Shown here piece after piece: positions 11,739 through 22,961 of a stretch of 64,000 nucleotides of DNA. The notes under the pieces were generated by a model, which had not been told where the DNA came from, did no database searches, and saw only the letters and a list, made by a program, of their open reading frames with translations. The stretch lies in assembly GCA_030770535.1 (NCBI GenBank), contig JASVEC010000007.1, forward strand, positions 62,001-126,000. The letters are read 5' to 3'. The first letter of the stretch is position 1, and every line of letters starts with the position of its first letter. Source of the DNA: Batkoa obscura. Taxonomy: Eukaryota > Entomophthoromycota > Entomophthoromycetes > Entomophthorales > Batkoaceae. Position numbers and translations under genes: made by a program.

Positions 11739-12696
11739 ATTGAAAATAATTAAATTTATTTTTTAATTTACTAAAAAATATGGAGAATTAAACTGCATAA
11801 ATCACAGCACAATTTCTAAATAAGGTTATAACATTTTAAGGATGTTTCATTATAGCAGAATATAAAAAATAATTATTAATACAATTTATGGTAGTAATTA
11901 AAATTATAGATAAAAGTAAAGAATCTTATGAAAGTGGTCCCGAGTTAATTATGACATTATAGAAATGATTATACTCAAAAGCAGTATATCAACTTCAGAA
12001 AAGCAACTTCACATTAGGATAAATCAATATTAGGAGCAACCATAAGCTTACAAATTGTTCTGAGTTTAAAAGTTTGTTTGTTTTAGCTATTTTTCATATC
12101 CAAATAACTACTATTATATTACTATGTAAAGCTAACATTTTAGGGTAGCAATTATCTTTTATGATCTCAATACAGATTGTAATTAAAATCAACTATCTAA
12201 AGCTACATTAAATTTTCTTAATGGTATATTAAATAAAAAAGTCTTATAAAAAGCATCTATCAAAAATTTTAATATTAGATATTGTATATTTTGTACTAGT
12301 CTATTTAATCAGTGTTTAGATTTACTTCTGGAATTATATTTTACTAGGGTTACGTAGATCGTCGGTGATTTAAAAGTTATTATTTAAATCAAAAAGGTAC
12401 AATAAATTAGTTGATTTATTATAGTAACTTTAAGCATATGGTTCTAACATGTAACTATTAATTAATTGATATTATTATCATTAATAAAAAACATTATATT
12501 ATTACATTGTTATACTATATTAATGTTATCTTTTTGATATTTTTTTAATGTTTACATTATTAGTTAATTTAATTAACAATTTTCTAAATTAATTAGTTTA
12601 CATTAATTAATGCATTTGTGTATGATTGGAGAAAAATTACTTGTAAATGATCAGAATTAAGTTCCATTTTTACACTTCACTTTTACATTTTTAGCA
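11739..12696. other. Divergent intergenic region between DHHC and BAR-SH3 genes
   Basis: About 960 bp lie between divergently transcribed genes and so should hold both promoters. The 12400-12620 part is extremely AT-rich, with TTAATTAA-like words. No gene or element copy seen. Confidence 0.5.
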
Positions 12697-14876
12697 ATGT
12701 CGTTATCAATTGGAAAAAATATTGGCAAATTTAAGCAGGTAAACTATAAGAACAATCGATATATAATAAACAATTATCATTATATCCTCAATTGTTATTT
12801 TGAAAAAGCAATCATATATACTTGTAAGTATTAACTCTTTTTCTTAGTGGACAAGTGAAAGAATTGGCGCTGCTGAAAAAACAGATACTTCTGAAGAATT
12901 CAAAAATCTAGAGTATGAGACTGATCAAAGAAAAGAAGCTTTAGAAAGGTTAGAAATGTCAATGGACACATATCTGAAGGTTTTAAGTAAGAGATTTTCA
13001 AATTATCTTAATTGAGTTTTATCTTTGATTCAGGTAAAAGAAAGCCAACTCAAGATGATAAAAGTAAAACCATGCCTATTGAAGCATTAGGAACCTGTAT
13101 GATTAATCAAGCGTATGTTATTGGTGAAACTACAAAATATGGTAAGATATTTAATATGTAGAGATGAGTTGGTACTTATTGTGGTGTGCAGGAAAATGCC
13201 TTAATCTCACTGGCCAAGCCCATGAAAAAATTGCAACTATCCAAGGTGAATATGTAAAGAGAACACTAACATTTATTTTACGATAATAATAATGATAAAT
13301 TTGATTTAGGTCAATAATGCACGTATGGGATATTATTCTAATTTGGAAAGATCTTTGTTAGACCTTAAAGAATATCAAGTAAAATATAATATAAAAGTTT
13401 ACTCAAAGTTTTAATAATTAATAGAGTTTAAGAAAAAAGTTGGAAAATCGTCGATTGGATTTAGATGCTAAACTTTCAAAGGTTCAAAAAGCAAAAAGAG
13501 AAAAGCCAGAGTTAGAAGAAGAAGTCCGTGCTGCACAAGTTAAATACGATGATTCTTTAGCTGAATCACAAGCGAGAATGGTAATGATAGCTGAATCTGA
13601 GGTAACAATATTTATTTTATATTAACAGTTTGACTGAATAAACAAATAAAGGAATATCATGCAAGAGACCTTGCTCTTTTAGTTAAATCGGAGCTTGAAT
13701 ATTATACAAAATCTGCTGAGATATTACAGCCACTTCTGGAGAAACTAAATGAAATGTAAATAATGGTTATTATATAATAATAGTTTATTTAAATGTTATT
13801 AGAAATAATTCAGAAATGGTCAAAAAACGTCAAAGCTCTTCAAACCTTAGAAATGGCTTTTCATCAGTCGGTCGTTCAAGCCCGTATTCCGAGAGAGAGT
13901 ACAGAAATTACAGTGAAGACGAAGAGAGAGTATCTCGTTCACCTACTACAGTCAAAGAATTTTCGGAAAGGAAGGCTACTACTAGATCAGCATTGAGATC
14001 TAGAACTCAAGAACGTGCTGCTTTACCTCCACCCATACCACGCAGACAAGGTAAATATCATATAAAATATATTATTAACTATATCATTAAATCAATATTT
14101 AAAAAGATACTAAAAAGAGAGTTAAATGTGTATTTGAATTTGAATCTAACGAAGATGATGAGTTAAGTATATATGTTGGAGACGTTATTACCGTGATAAA
14201 AGAGATTGACGAGGGATGGTGGATAGGTGAAATTAATGAAGGAAGAAATAAACGCTCAGGTATGTTTCCAGTAAACTATACTGAACCGATCGCTGAAGAA
14301 AAGCCAAAGATCCCAATAAGTCATAGCTTTGATGACAACGATCCATGGGAAGTAACCGAAAATGTAGGATCGCGTTCCTCTTATAGCCAAAAATATGAAG
14401 AACCTCAAGAGATTGAATATGAAGAACCTGAATATGAAGAGCCTGAATATGAGCCTGAACCACCACGCCCTAGTTACCGCCGTTCTAACACTACATCAGC
14501 AGTTCCTACTCGTGGTGGCTCAAACAGGAATCCACCATTGCCCAGCCGTAACGCTGAAACTCCACCTAATCCAAGCTCACGTCAACCGCCGCCATTCCCT
14601 CAAAGATCTAATAACACTAACATCCCCCCTCCACGCCCTTCTGGACCAAAGCCATCTTTAGCTTCATCGGCCCCATCAAGAAATTCGCCCCTTTCTACTC
14701 AAGCACCACGCTCATCGCCATTACGTAATCCAAATAACCCAGCATCTGCAGTAGCAGCGGCTGTTAATTCGGATGATTTAGGCCTTCTTCCAGAATGTAG
14801 AGAATGTGGGTGTGACGAATTCAGTGCTAATGTATTTAAAAAGGGCACATGCAATAATTGCTTTCATAAACATTAG
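12697..14876 (+). CDS. BAR-SH3 domain protein with C-terminal CxxC zinc-ribbon-like tail
   Basis: Predicted membrane-curvature and endocytosis/actin adaptor. Nine exons: 12697-12738, 12848-12986, 13034-13141, 13192-13253, 13310-13378, 13425-13601, 13652-13755, 13803-14050 and 14107-14876. Phases agree and give 572 aa. Residues about 1-240 form the BAR coiled-coil region (start MSLSIGKNIGKFKQWTSE; later GQAHEKIATIQGEYV, LERSLLDLKEYQ, ENRRLDLDAKLSKVQKAK). A Ser/Arg-rich linker follows. The SH3 domain has VKCVFEFES, DELSIYVGDVITV, EGWWIGEI and GMFPVNY. A Pro/Ser-rich tail with PPLPSR- and PPPRPSGPKP-like SH3-ligand motifs comes next. The last 30 residues carry CRECGCDEF, then CNNCFHKH, two CxxC pairs that may bind zinc. 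The family is endophilin/amphiphysin-like; the exact orthologue is not assigned. Confidence 0.9.
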
Positions 14877-15473
14877 ATTAGTAATCAAAATGAAATATTT
14901 AGAAGAATTGGTATTATTTTGAGTTTAATTTATTTTGGAGGTTACTAAATTGAATAGCAGTTGTACTATATCAAATCTATCATTTAATAAAGATATATTT
15001 TATGTTTTTAAAATGAAGTAGTATATAATATTAAAGTTATTGATACATGATTTAGGCTTGGAGGAATATTAACTTTAGATGAGCTATTTTGAAAAATATG
15101 TTCCTTAACTTAAATCATTTGACTCGAAGTTTTATGATATTTAAATTATTATTCTTTATACTGATTTAAATAAAAATCATAAAGCTTTTAAAATAAATAT
15201 CTTGAAGCAACTAGATATTATGATAGCGAATAATTACTCAGTTTTGAGCAATTTATTTTAGCTCTTATAGGTCACATTTATTAAATTTAATTTTTTTATT
15301 TCCTTTTATGTCCTAGTCATTTTTTGCCCTTATTTTGTTATTTGAACTATTTTAAAAAAAAATCAAATTGAAACAATTGTTAATACATAATTTCAAAATA
15401 AATTTATTATTGCAATATTTGAGAATCAACTCAAGAACTATAAGCCAAAAGCTAATATGAATTATCAAAAAAA
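14877..15473. other. Convergent intergenic region, BAR-SH3 and chitinase 3' flanks
   Basis: About 600 bp between two converging genes. Contains A/T runs suitable for polyadenylation on both strands. No further feature recognised. Confidence 0.5.
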
Positions 15474-16835
15474 TTAAATACCATCTACATGGGGCCCATG
15501 AGGAACTATTGGGTTTATACCTCTAGTAACAGAGCAAGAGTTATTATTGCCAAAATCGCAATAAACTGCACTAGAGCCATTGTATTTACAAGTAGTTCCC
15601 GATGCACATTGGCGTAAAAGCCATTTTCCATTATAACATAATGCATAACTGTTTCCATTACAAGAATAATACCCCTCATTACTGCAGGAATTTCCGTTAA
15701 TTGGGCAAGTTCCAGGAACAGAGGTGGTTGTGGTAGTGGTGGCACTAGTGGTAGTTGAGGTAACTGGAGGATTAGACGTTGAGGTAGCAGTAGAGGTAAC
15801 TGGGGGCTTAGTGGTTGAAGCGGTGGTAGAGGTAACTGGAGGGGTAGAAGTAGAAGTAGGGACAGTTCCTCCACAAGTTCCTTGGGCTAAGAAACTGGCT
15901 ACACTCTGTCCAAAGCTACCATTATTATAAACTTGAGAAGCATCCCAAAACATTAAACCACCAAAATTTGGATATTGTGAGCGCACCTGTGATACTTTTG
16001 AAGAAATAGTGCCAGCATCGACGTAACCATTATTGGCACCTGTTTGGCCACCTGGTAAACCTACGTATAATTTCACATTCTTGTTGACAGCAGTATTCTT
16101 TGCCCAGTTATCCCAGTCAGCATAATTAAATTGAGCGTTCAAGCCACAATAATTATTATAGAATTGAATAAAAACCATATCAAACCATGCGCTATTTAAA
16201 ACAGGACCGAGATAGCCATCTGGGAATGGACATTGTGGGGCAGCAGCAATATAGTACTTCTTAGAAGGATCGCTTGCATATAATCCACGTAACTCATTAA
16301 TGAACGCAGTATATCCAGTTGAAGAACCACCTTCAATATCTAAATCTACACCATCTAATACTGCATCACCAAATGGTCTATTTGTAGTTGTCCCTTTAAA
16401 TAAGGAATCCCAGATTTGACGAGCAAAGTTTTTACCATCAGCATCAGACCCAAAACCATATGAACCAGCAGCTCCTCCCAATGACATTAAAACAGCAACA
16501 CCTTTGGATTGACAGTATTTAATATCTGCACCAATGGCAGGACAAGTTAAGAGATCTGTACCAGGGAATGTAGTTTCACATGCACTGCTAAGATTAATCA
16601 ATGGCGTATTTTTTCCATTAAAAACGTGCATGAATGATAAATTAACGAGAGACACTCCAGGCTGATCACAATAATATTTTAGTGGCTTTTGAGCATTTCC
16701 ATCGTTTCCATGAGTAGCACCATAGGAATTTTGCCCCCAATAGAGTACTAAATTACTATTACAATTGACGTTAAAAGCATCAATTGCTGAACCAGAAAGA
16801 GCTAAACTTAAAACAAATGTAGATATGAATTTCAT
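15474..16835 (-). CDS. Secreted class III (GH18) chitinase with CBM19 chitin-binding module
   Basis: Endochitinase expected to hydrolyse beta-1,4-GlcNAc links in the cell wall (separation, remodelling) or in external chitin. Single exon, 453 aa. The signal peptide is residues 1-20. The GH18 barrel of hevamine/Cts1 type spans about 24-320: LVLYWGQNS on strand 1, VLMSLGGAAGS, and the catalytic motif DGVDLDIEGG at 161-170, with Glu168 as proton donor and the preceding Asp residues present. Residues about 325-372 are a Thr/Ser/Pro-rich, probably O-glycosylated linker with repeated PPVTST words. CBM19 follows at about 373-430, with paired cysteines (GTCPINGNSC, YYSCNG, CASGTTC). A short tail ends the protein and no GPI signal is evident. 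The layout equals that of yeast Cts1. A TATA box lies 44 bp upstream of the ATG. Confidence 0.95.
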   Translation of the reverse strand: MKFISTFVLSLALSGSAIDAFNVNCNSNLVLYWGQNSYGATHGNDGNAQKPLKYYCDQPGVSLVNLSFMHVFNGKNTPLINLSSACETTFPGTDLLTCPAIGADIKYCQSKGVAVLMSLGGAAGSYGFGSDADGKNFARQIWDSLFKGTTTNRPFGDAVLDGVDLDIEGGSSTGYTAFINELRGLYASDPSKKYYIAAAPQCPFPDGYLGPVLNSAWFDMVFIQFYNNYCGLNAQFNYADWDNWAKNTAVNKNVKLYVGLPGGQTGANNGYVDAGTISSKVSQVRSQYPNFGGLMFWDASQVYNNGSFGQSVASFLAQGTCGGTVPTSTSTPPVTSTTASTTKPPVTSTATSTSNPPVTSTTTSATTTTTTSVPGTCPINGNSCSNEGYYSCNGNSYALCYNGKWLLRQCASGTTCKYNGSSAVYCDFGNNNSCSVTRGINPIVPHGPHVDGI

Positions 16836-16878
16836 TTTAGTATAAAAATGTTAAAGTAAAGTACAGTATTTCTGTGTG

Positions 16879-16886
16879 TTTATATA
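16879..16886 (-). promoter_or_regulatory. TATA box of chitinase gene
   Basis: On the minus strand it reads TATATAAA, about 44 bp upstream of the chitinase ATG, implying a very short 5' UTR. The same spacing occurs upstream of other secreted-protein genes in the window. Confidence 0.6.
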
Positions 16887-17706
16887 CTTTGTGATTTGTA
16901 CTTATGTATACAGGATCAAGTCATTCCGATTTTTGCTTATTTATTAATAAGTTTTATAATTAAAAGGAGAGTTTAATATTATCTTATCACATTACCAGGA
17001 CACAGTATGCCAATCGTTATTTGATAGAGATAAGGTTTGTTTGACATTATACCAAATATGGATGAACCTTATGGATTTAATGTTTTTATCAAATACCTGA
17101 TAGTCATTAAATAAATAAATAAATAATTGGACTTATTTACTTTACACAGACATTACCTTTTTAATTTAACACTTCTATATTTTTACTATCATTTGATTCT
17201 TATCATGACTTTAGGCTTAAGTTTATAAGGTAATATATTGCTTTTACTGAGATGTCTTGTGATACTTGGCCTCATTTTAGATCCCTAAATGATAGGGTGA
17301 CTGTCACAATGGATGATTTCCAATAACTTCATCATTTCTTTAGCATTATACCAAATTTAGTGATTTAAATTAAATAGTTGAAACTCAACCAATCACAGCA
17401 ATATATTGTCTAAATTTTGCAATTTACTATCAATTTAAAAAAACTTTAAACTCAGTTTAAAACTTAAATTTGATTATAAATTTATTTAATCCAAATAAAC
17501 AAGATAAAATAAAAAAAAATAAAAGAGATACGATTGACTTGAGATAAAGTACTCGTACTTTTGGTTTTTTGAAGCCTATGGTTATTTTTCTGTTTTTTAC
17601 AGTCTTTTCTTTAATTTTGTTTTTGATATTTGGATAGTTGACACACAATGTTTAGTTCTTTTGAACTCTTGCTTTTTAAACGATAGTTTAAGAAATGTTG
17701 ACAAAA
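16887..17706. other. Gene-free stretch upstream of the chitinase
   Basis: AT-rich spacer that opens the 5.4 kb gene-free region (16.8-22.3 kb). A 63-codon minus ORF at 17457-17648 is Lys/Ile-rich and unconvincing. Confidence 0.4.
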
Positions 17707-17812
17707 TGGGGATGTATTTTTTTGTTTAATAATTTTACTAACAATCTCACCGCCTAAATAGCGCTCAAAAAATGGAAAAAGTTATGAAGTTAAAAAAAAC
17801 AGTTCCAAATGT
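17707..17812 (-). mobile_element. 104-bp MITE-like element, copy 3 (right end decayed)
   Basis: The left end TGGGGATGTATTTTT and the interior (TTTACTAACAATCTCACCGC, AAATAGCGCT) are clear. The right end has drifted to CAGTTCCAAAT. First member of a five-copy cluster. Confidence 0.75.
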
Positions 17813-17840
17813 TATTTATGTACAGCTGTTTAAATTTAAA

Positions 17841-17947
17841 TACGTAGGAGTGTTTTTGATTTCATTACTTTTTTCATCTTTTAAACATTATTTGAGTGGA
17901 AAGATTGTTAGTAAGATTCTTAAACACAAAAATACATCCCCATGTAC
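17841..17947 (+). mobile_element. 104-bp MITE-like element, copy 4
   Basis: From TACGTAGGAGTG to CATCCCCATGTA. The centre reads AAACATTATTTGAGTGGAAA, so the hairpin CpGs are lost. Opposite orientation to copy 3, from which it is 28 bp away. Confidence 0.75.
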
Positions 17948-18177
17948 TATATAGTTATAATTTTTATAGCCATTAATTTGGATCATTGTGTTAGATGGAA
18001 TTTAACTATTAATTTAATTTTAAATGAGCATTTAGTAAGCACCCATTTGAACTTAAACAGTTGTACTGAACTTTATTTCAACTTTAAATATTTACAGCTG
18101 CTGCAACTCTATTGTGATCCAATTTGTAGTGATTTTTAGAGCCAGTTACTCATTTGTTTAGTTTTTTTAAAACGTAA

Positions 18178-18281
18178 TATGGGGATGTTTTTTTTGGTTT
18201 TATTACTTTTCCATTTTTTAAGTGCTATTTGAGTAGAAAAGTTGTTAATAAAGTCCTTAAACACAAAAACACATCCCCATA
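18178..18281 (+). mobile_element. 104-bp MITE-like element, copy 5
   Basis: Both ends are perfect (TATGGGGATG ... CATCCCCATA) with TA flanks. The centre is AAGTGCTATTTGAGTAG. Confidence 0.85.
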
Positions 18282-18342
18282 CCTTTATTTTTAAGTTAAC
18301 AGCTAATTAAGTTGTAGTAGAGCTCCTGCAGCTATATTAAGA

Positions 18343-18447
18343 TATGACGATATATTTTTTTTGTTTAAGAATTTTATCAACGATCTTTTCACTCAAATAA
18401 TGCTTAAAAATGGAAAACTGATGAAGCCAAAAAAAAATAGTGTCATA
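18343..18447 (-). mobile_element. 104-bp MITE-like element, copy 6
   Basis: From TATGACGATAT to GTGTCATA, with interior TTCACTCAAATAATGCTT. Diverged, but alignable over its full length. Follows copy 5 after 61 bp, in the opposite orientation. Confidence 0.65.
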
Positions 18448-18560
18448 TTTTTAATTTTTTAAGTGATTGTTAACAAAATTAAATAGACATTAAAGTTATA
18501 GTATGAATGATGCAGTATTTTGTTTAAATCATGAATATAGTAAGGAGAAAAAAAGGAATT

Positions 18561-18690
18561 AAACAAACTAAAGTAAAAAAAGATAAGGATTCTAAAAAAA
18601 GTAAATAAAACTAAAAATATCATTACGGAAACTCTTAATTTTGTTCACTTTATTGAAAATCATTATCGATTTTTTTATTTTAGTTTGTTT
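18561..18690. repeat. Inverted repeat, 21-nt arms
   Basis: The left arm 18561-18581 (AAACAAACTAAAGTAAAAAA...) is the reverse complement of 18670-18690 with one mismatch. The 88-bp loop has no ORF. It is unrelated to the 104-bp family and lies between copies 6 and 7. Confidence 0.55.
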
Positions 18691-18725
18691 AGATTTTTTT
18701 CTCGTTATAGCCATAATATAAAAAA

Positions 18726-18830
18726 TACGGGAGTGTTTTTTTTGACTTCTTATTTCTTCCATTTTTTAAGCACTATTTAAGCGGAAAAATTGTTGATAAA
18801 ATTCTTAAACACAAAAATACATCCCCAATA
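18726..18830 (+). mobile_element. 104-bp MITE-like element, copy 7
   Basis: From TACGGGAGTG to CATCCCCAATA, with centre AAGCACTATTTAAGCGG. A further strongly decayed partial copy can be traced at about 18949-19005 in the opposite orientation. Confidence 0.75.
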
Positions 18831-21800
18831 CTTATATCAGTTTTAAACGTTGGTACTTTTTTTAATAACTTTTTACTATAATTAAAATATGGTTTAATAA
18901 CTTCAAGCTTTTTGTAACATTTAACAACTAACTCGGGACATTGCAACTAATAATTTTTTTATTCAATACTATTTAAAAAATGAAAAGATGAAATTAAAAA
19001 GGAAACCCTTATATATAAATATTTATTTTGTCAATATTGTTTCTAAGTATCATAAAAAAAGCAAAAAATAAAACGAATGTTGTTTTCTCCAAAAGTGTAT
19101 ACTACTATAAAGGCTGCCATTATGAATGAAATGCCGATTTTCTAAAAACTTGACCGATAATTTTTCGATTCGGCTATTTTTTTTATAAAACCGGGAATTT
19201 CTTTATAAAACCGGGAACTTTGAATTCAAAATGCAATATCTAAAAGCACCTTTCAGAAAAAATACATTGAGGCATAAATTCTTACTATTTATAATTCAAC
19301 AATTTATAATTATATATAATACCCTAACTAACATAATTGAACTGATATCCAAAAAAAGCAAAAATCACTTTTTATATTATGAAATTCATATTAGATACCT
19401 TTGTGTGTGTAACTTCAAAAAAACTCTTTTTGCTGAAAGCACTAAAGCTTCCGTTTTCATTTTTTAGTAACCATAAAGCTGGAAATGTTCATATTTGATT
19501 CATCAATAAGGATGTGAATAAAAAAATAGTGTTTTAAGGGAGAAATGAATTATATAGTTGAACGCAAACTATATTTGAATGCGTTATATGCTTTTGTATT
19601 AGAATAGAAGTGCCAATTGTGAGTAAAAAAGGTTTACTTATTTTTATAGTGAAGGGTATAAAATCATGCGTATTATTAATACACTATAATAGTTAAAGTT
19701 TCGGTGTAAATTTTATGGTGATTATTTTTCCAATTACTATCATGAGATTCGCATAAAACATGATTTTATGATATTGAGTTTTAGTAGAACATTTAAAAGT
19801 TGTAATCAGATAAGTTTATAAAGTCTTAATGTGAGGAACTATACTCATGCTACATAGTAAAAAAATAGATACTAAGGAACCTATATCTGGTTTATAGCTT
19901 AACACGGAAAGGCACAGAAATGGTAATACTAAAATATTAATCAATTATAGCATGCTTAAAACTACAAGACAGGACGAAGTATTGAAAACTATAATGTCTC
20001 AGTACAAAATTTTTGATTTTGTTTTCTTTTTTTGTTATTATTCATTTCATTAGATTCAGCCTATAGAAAGAATAAAATACTTTATCGACATGGTATTTAG
20101 CTAACTCCTATATGAACTATAATAAATAATATCTCACGATTTTTAAACCACAATTGATAATTATTAATTCGGAAATATTTTTTAGCTGACTTATAATATC
20201 ACCATCGTTTTATCTGTCTTTACACACATTTGAATACCTTATATTTGCATTTTGATATGATCTTATTTATAAAACATATAAAAATCCAATGAATTATAGC
20301 AGCCTGCTATGCAGATAAAGACCACAACTAAAAGGTATCATTTCTTTTGAGTAACAGACACAATAAACTGGGATTTCATCCTTTTTGTTATTTTTATACA
20401 TTTCTGATAAATATAGAAAGCTATTTTCTTATTTAATAATATTGAAAGTTATTGAAATACATAATCAAACTATATTTTTTATACACAAATAAGACTTGAT
20501 ATTAAATCACAGCTCAAATTAAAGTCGACTTAAATTATCTTCTAACATAAAATTAATAAATTATAATATACACATACATAGATTATTATTACTATATATT
20601 AAAAGTTTGTTATCACTTTACAATTATAGTAGTCCCAAGTAGCCGACACACGATAATTTAAGCTCTTTTCACATGAGACTAAGTTTTTAAAGAATTGAGC
20701 AGCTTTCTTTTCAACTATTAAGTTACCATGGGGTGGAGGTTCTCAGAGATTTTATGTCTTATTTCAATAATAGTTCTAAAAAAAATAGTTGGGAGAGGGG
20801 GTTGTTTTAGCTTAGCTAAAAAATTGATCCTTTAACTCTCGAAAAGGTAATTGCATATGAATCTATTACGTATAGGAGCCTTTCATTTTACTACAGTTTT
20901 ATTATAAAACAAATATTGTTTACTATTACTGTTGCAGCTTTTATCAACTATTTAGCGCCAATTTTTACAGTCAAACAATTTAAATATCTAATTTTCACAA
21001 AGCCTAGTCTTTATATTTTAGCCAAATTCTAACATAAATTTTACTCTAAATAAACTGTTAGATAATTTGAAAAGAACTGCAACAGATATAATAGCAATCA
21101 GCTTTATTCTATTAGATTGAATTTTACCCAACTTTAATTACCCGAAACTAACCAATATACTTTTAGTTTTTATCTGCGTTGAAATATTACATATTATGAT
21201 TAATGTAAAAGATATTCTTGAAATCTAATTTAAACCATTATAGAGTAGATAAGATAGTGTAATTTATGAAACTAAGGATTCATGTATAAATACAACCTAA
21301 AATAAAGGCTGATTATGAAAGGAATAATTGAAATAAAAAGGCTTTCATTTTTGCGAAAAATGGATTAAAAAGTAATCATTTATTTTTACTAAATAAAATG
21401 AATAACTTAATTAAAATTTTTAATGGGTTTTGAACGTTATTAAATCATAAAAAATCTAGACATTTTCTAATTCTTTTTATAATAATACCTCTTATTTTAA
21501 ATACTTTCGCAGGTTGTATTTTCAAAATAATAATACTAATTTTTTTAGTATCAATTTTTATCAACTATAACTATCATATAAACAAAATCTCATTTGATCC
21601 TTGAAATTGTGAAATGTTTTAAACTGCACTCAATATAGGTGTAGTTTTAAAAGTAATTCTCAAACAGAATTTATGTTATTTGAAGTTTTAATATACCATG
21701 AAATTATCACAAAGAGTTTATTGTCTTTTCAACCAATCCTTTCAATAATAAATTAGCTTAAGAAGCAATGCTTTCAATGGAGGCTATTCTATATAATCCG

Positions 21801-22289
21801 GCATATTGAGTGTATCTACACAACCTCAAAGTATTTATGAAAGAATTTGACTAAAGTTGAATCATGGTGAAAAGCCACAACGATGAAATAATGGCCTAAA
21901 AAGATATTGAAGAATAATAAATTTAATTTGAGTTTTACTATAACCGTTGCCTAACCCTGACTAGGACTCGATTTATATCCCAAGGCCAACCTCTGAAAAG
22001 ATTAAAGTAAGTACATGTACTTAGCCTAAAAAACTTTCATGTGGATCATTTTTTTAATGAATAGGAAGTATCTCAAATCACTGGGTTTATCTTTTAGCTT
22101 ATGCATTAGAATACAATCACTATTCTATTATTAGCTACATTGCTCTAAAAATATAAAGATAATAATTTATTAGAATACAATGAAATAAAATAATGAAGTA
22201 AAATAATGAAATGATGAAATTAATTTTTTATTTAATACAATATTAAAAATAACAAAACTTTAAACTATCAAAATATCTCAACCAACAAG
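18831..22289. other. Gene-free stretch downstream of the first homeodomain gene
   Basis: About 3.5 kb of AT-rich sequence. Visible details are a direct duplication TTTATAAAACCGGGAA at about 19183-19217, next to a GCCGAT/ATTCGGC dyad at about 19132-19173, and (AATGAAATAAA)-like repetition near 22178-22220. A 78-codon plus ORF at 19231-19467 lacks codon-like composition. No gene supported. Confidence 0.4.
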
Positions 22290-22961
22290 CTACAAATTCA
22301 TGTAAGACACATTCATAGGACTTGTTGTATCTTGTGGAAGGGTATTTTGAAATAAATCCATATTATCGTAAGTGTTTGTATAGAATGGGAATAATTGGTT
22401 ATTAAACATTGAAATTTGGTTTAATATCATGGCATCGGTGGTAACAGGACATTGTTGATTTGGCATACTAAAATAGTTCATGTTTTGCGTGTCAAGAGCC
22501 ATATTTAGTTGAGGATTATAGCTAAAATCAAAATTGGTGGGGTAGTTATTATATAAAGGCTGTGAAGTCAAAGCATTGAAATCCATATTCATATTTTGGT
22601 TGAAACTAATATCGAATTCACTCGATCTTGGAGATGGATTAGTAATTGAAGATGCATCAACATTAATATCAACATTCATTCTTTTACGACCATCTCTCTT
22701 TGTTTTACGATTTAAAGTAGAAGGTGACATTTCACCCTTAGATCTGGCTTTAGTACGTCTGTTTTGAAACCAAATTTGTACGTTTCTTTCAGTCAACCCT
22801 AATTTTTTAGCTAACTCACTACGTACTTGGTTACTTGGTCTATTATCTTGTTTGAACAAATCTTCTAATCCTTTGATATGTTCAGCAGTCAATGTAGTTC
22901 TATGACGAGTATAAGGACGATCATTAAAGTAAACGATTTGATTATCTACATTAAAATTCAT
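22290..22961 (-). CDS. Homeodomain transcription factor (HD-1)
   Basis: Single-exon protein of 223 aa. The homeodomain lies at about residues 16-76: RHRTTLTAEHIKGLEDLF (helix 1), RPSNQVRSELAKKLGL (helix 2) and the recognition helix TERNVQIWFQNRRTKARSK, with the invariant WFQNRR at 64-69. It has 60 residues without TALE-type insertion. A basic patch (KTKRDGRKR) follows as a likely nuclear localisation signal. The remaining about 130 residues are Asn/Met/Phe/Pro-rich and probably a disordered regulatory region. Target genes cannot be predicted. The gene stands alone, with about 5 kb gene-free on each side. The start is the first ATG, and the homeodomain begins within 16 residues of it. Confidence 0.93.
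   Translation of the reverse strand: MNFNVDNQIVYFNDRPYTRHRTTLTAEHIKGLEDLFKQDNRPSNQVRSELAKKLGLTERNVQIWFQNRRTKARSKGEMSPSTLNRKTKRDGRKRMNVDINVDASSITNPSPRSSEFDISFNQNMNMDFNALTSQPLYNNYPTNFDFSYNPQLNMALDTQNMNYFSMPNQQCPVTTDAMILNQISMFNNQLFPFYTNTYDNMDLFQNTLPQDTTSPMNVSYMNL

Noticed and set aside
12400-12620. Very AT-rich block as a possible replication origin
   Set aside because: No defined consensus can be tested and such blocks are frequent in this sequence.
15515-15930. Long ORFs in other frames of the chitinase linker (Leu/Pro-rich and Val/Gly-rich)
   Set aside because: They are shadows of the Thr/Pro repeat coding in the chitinase frame.
19231-19467. 78-codon plus ORF
   Set aside because: Composition typical of random AT-rich sequence, no TATA or homology signal, no motif.
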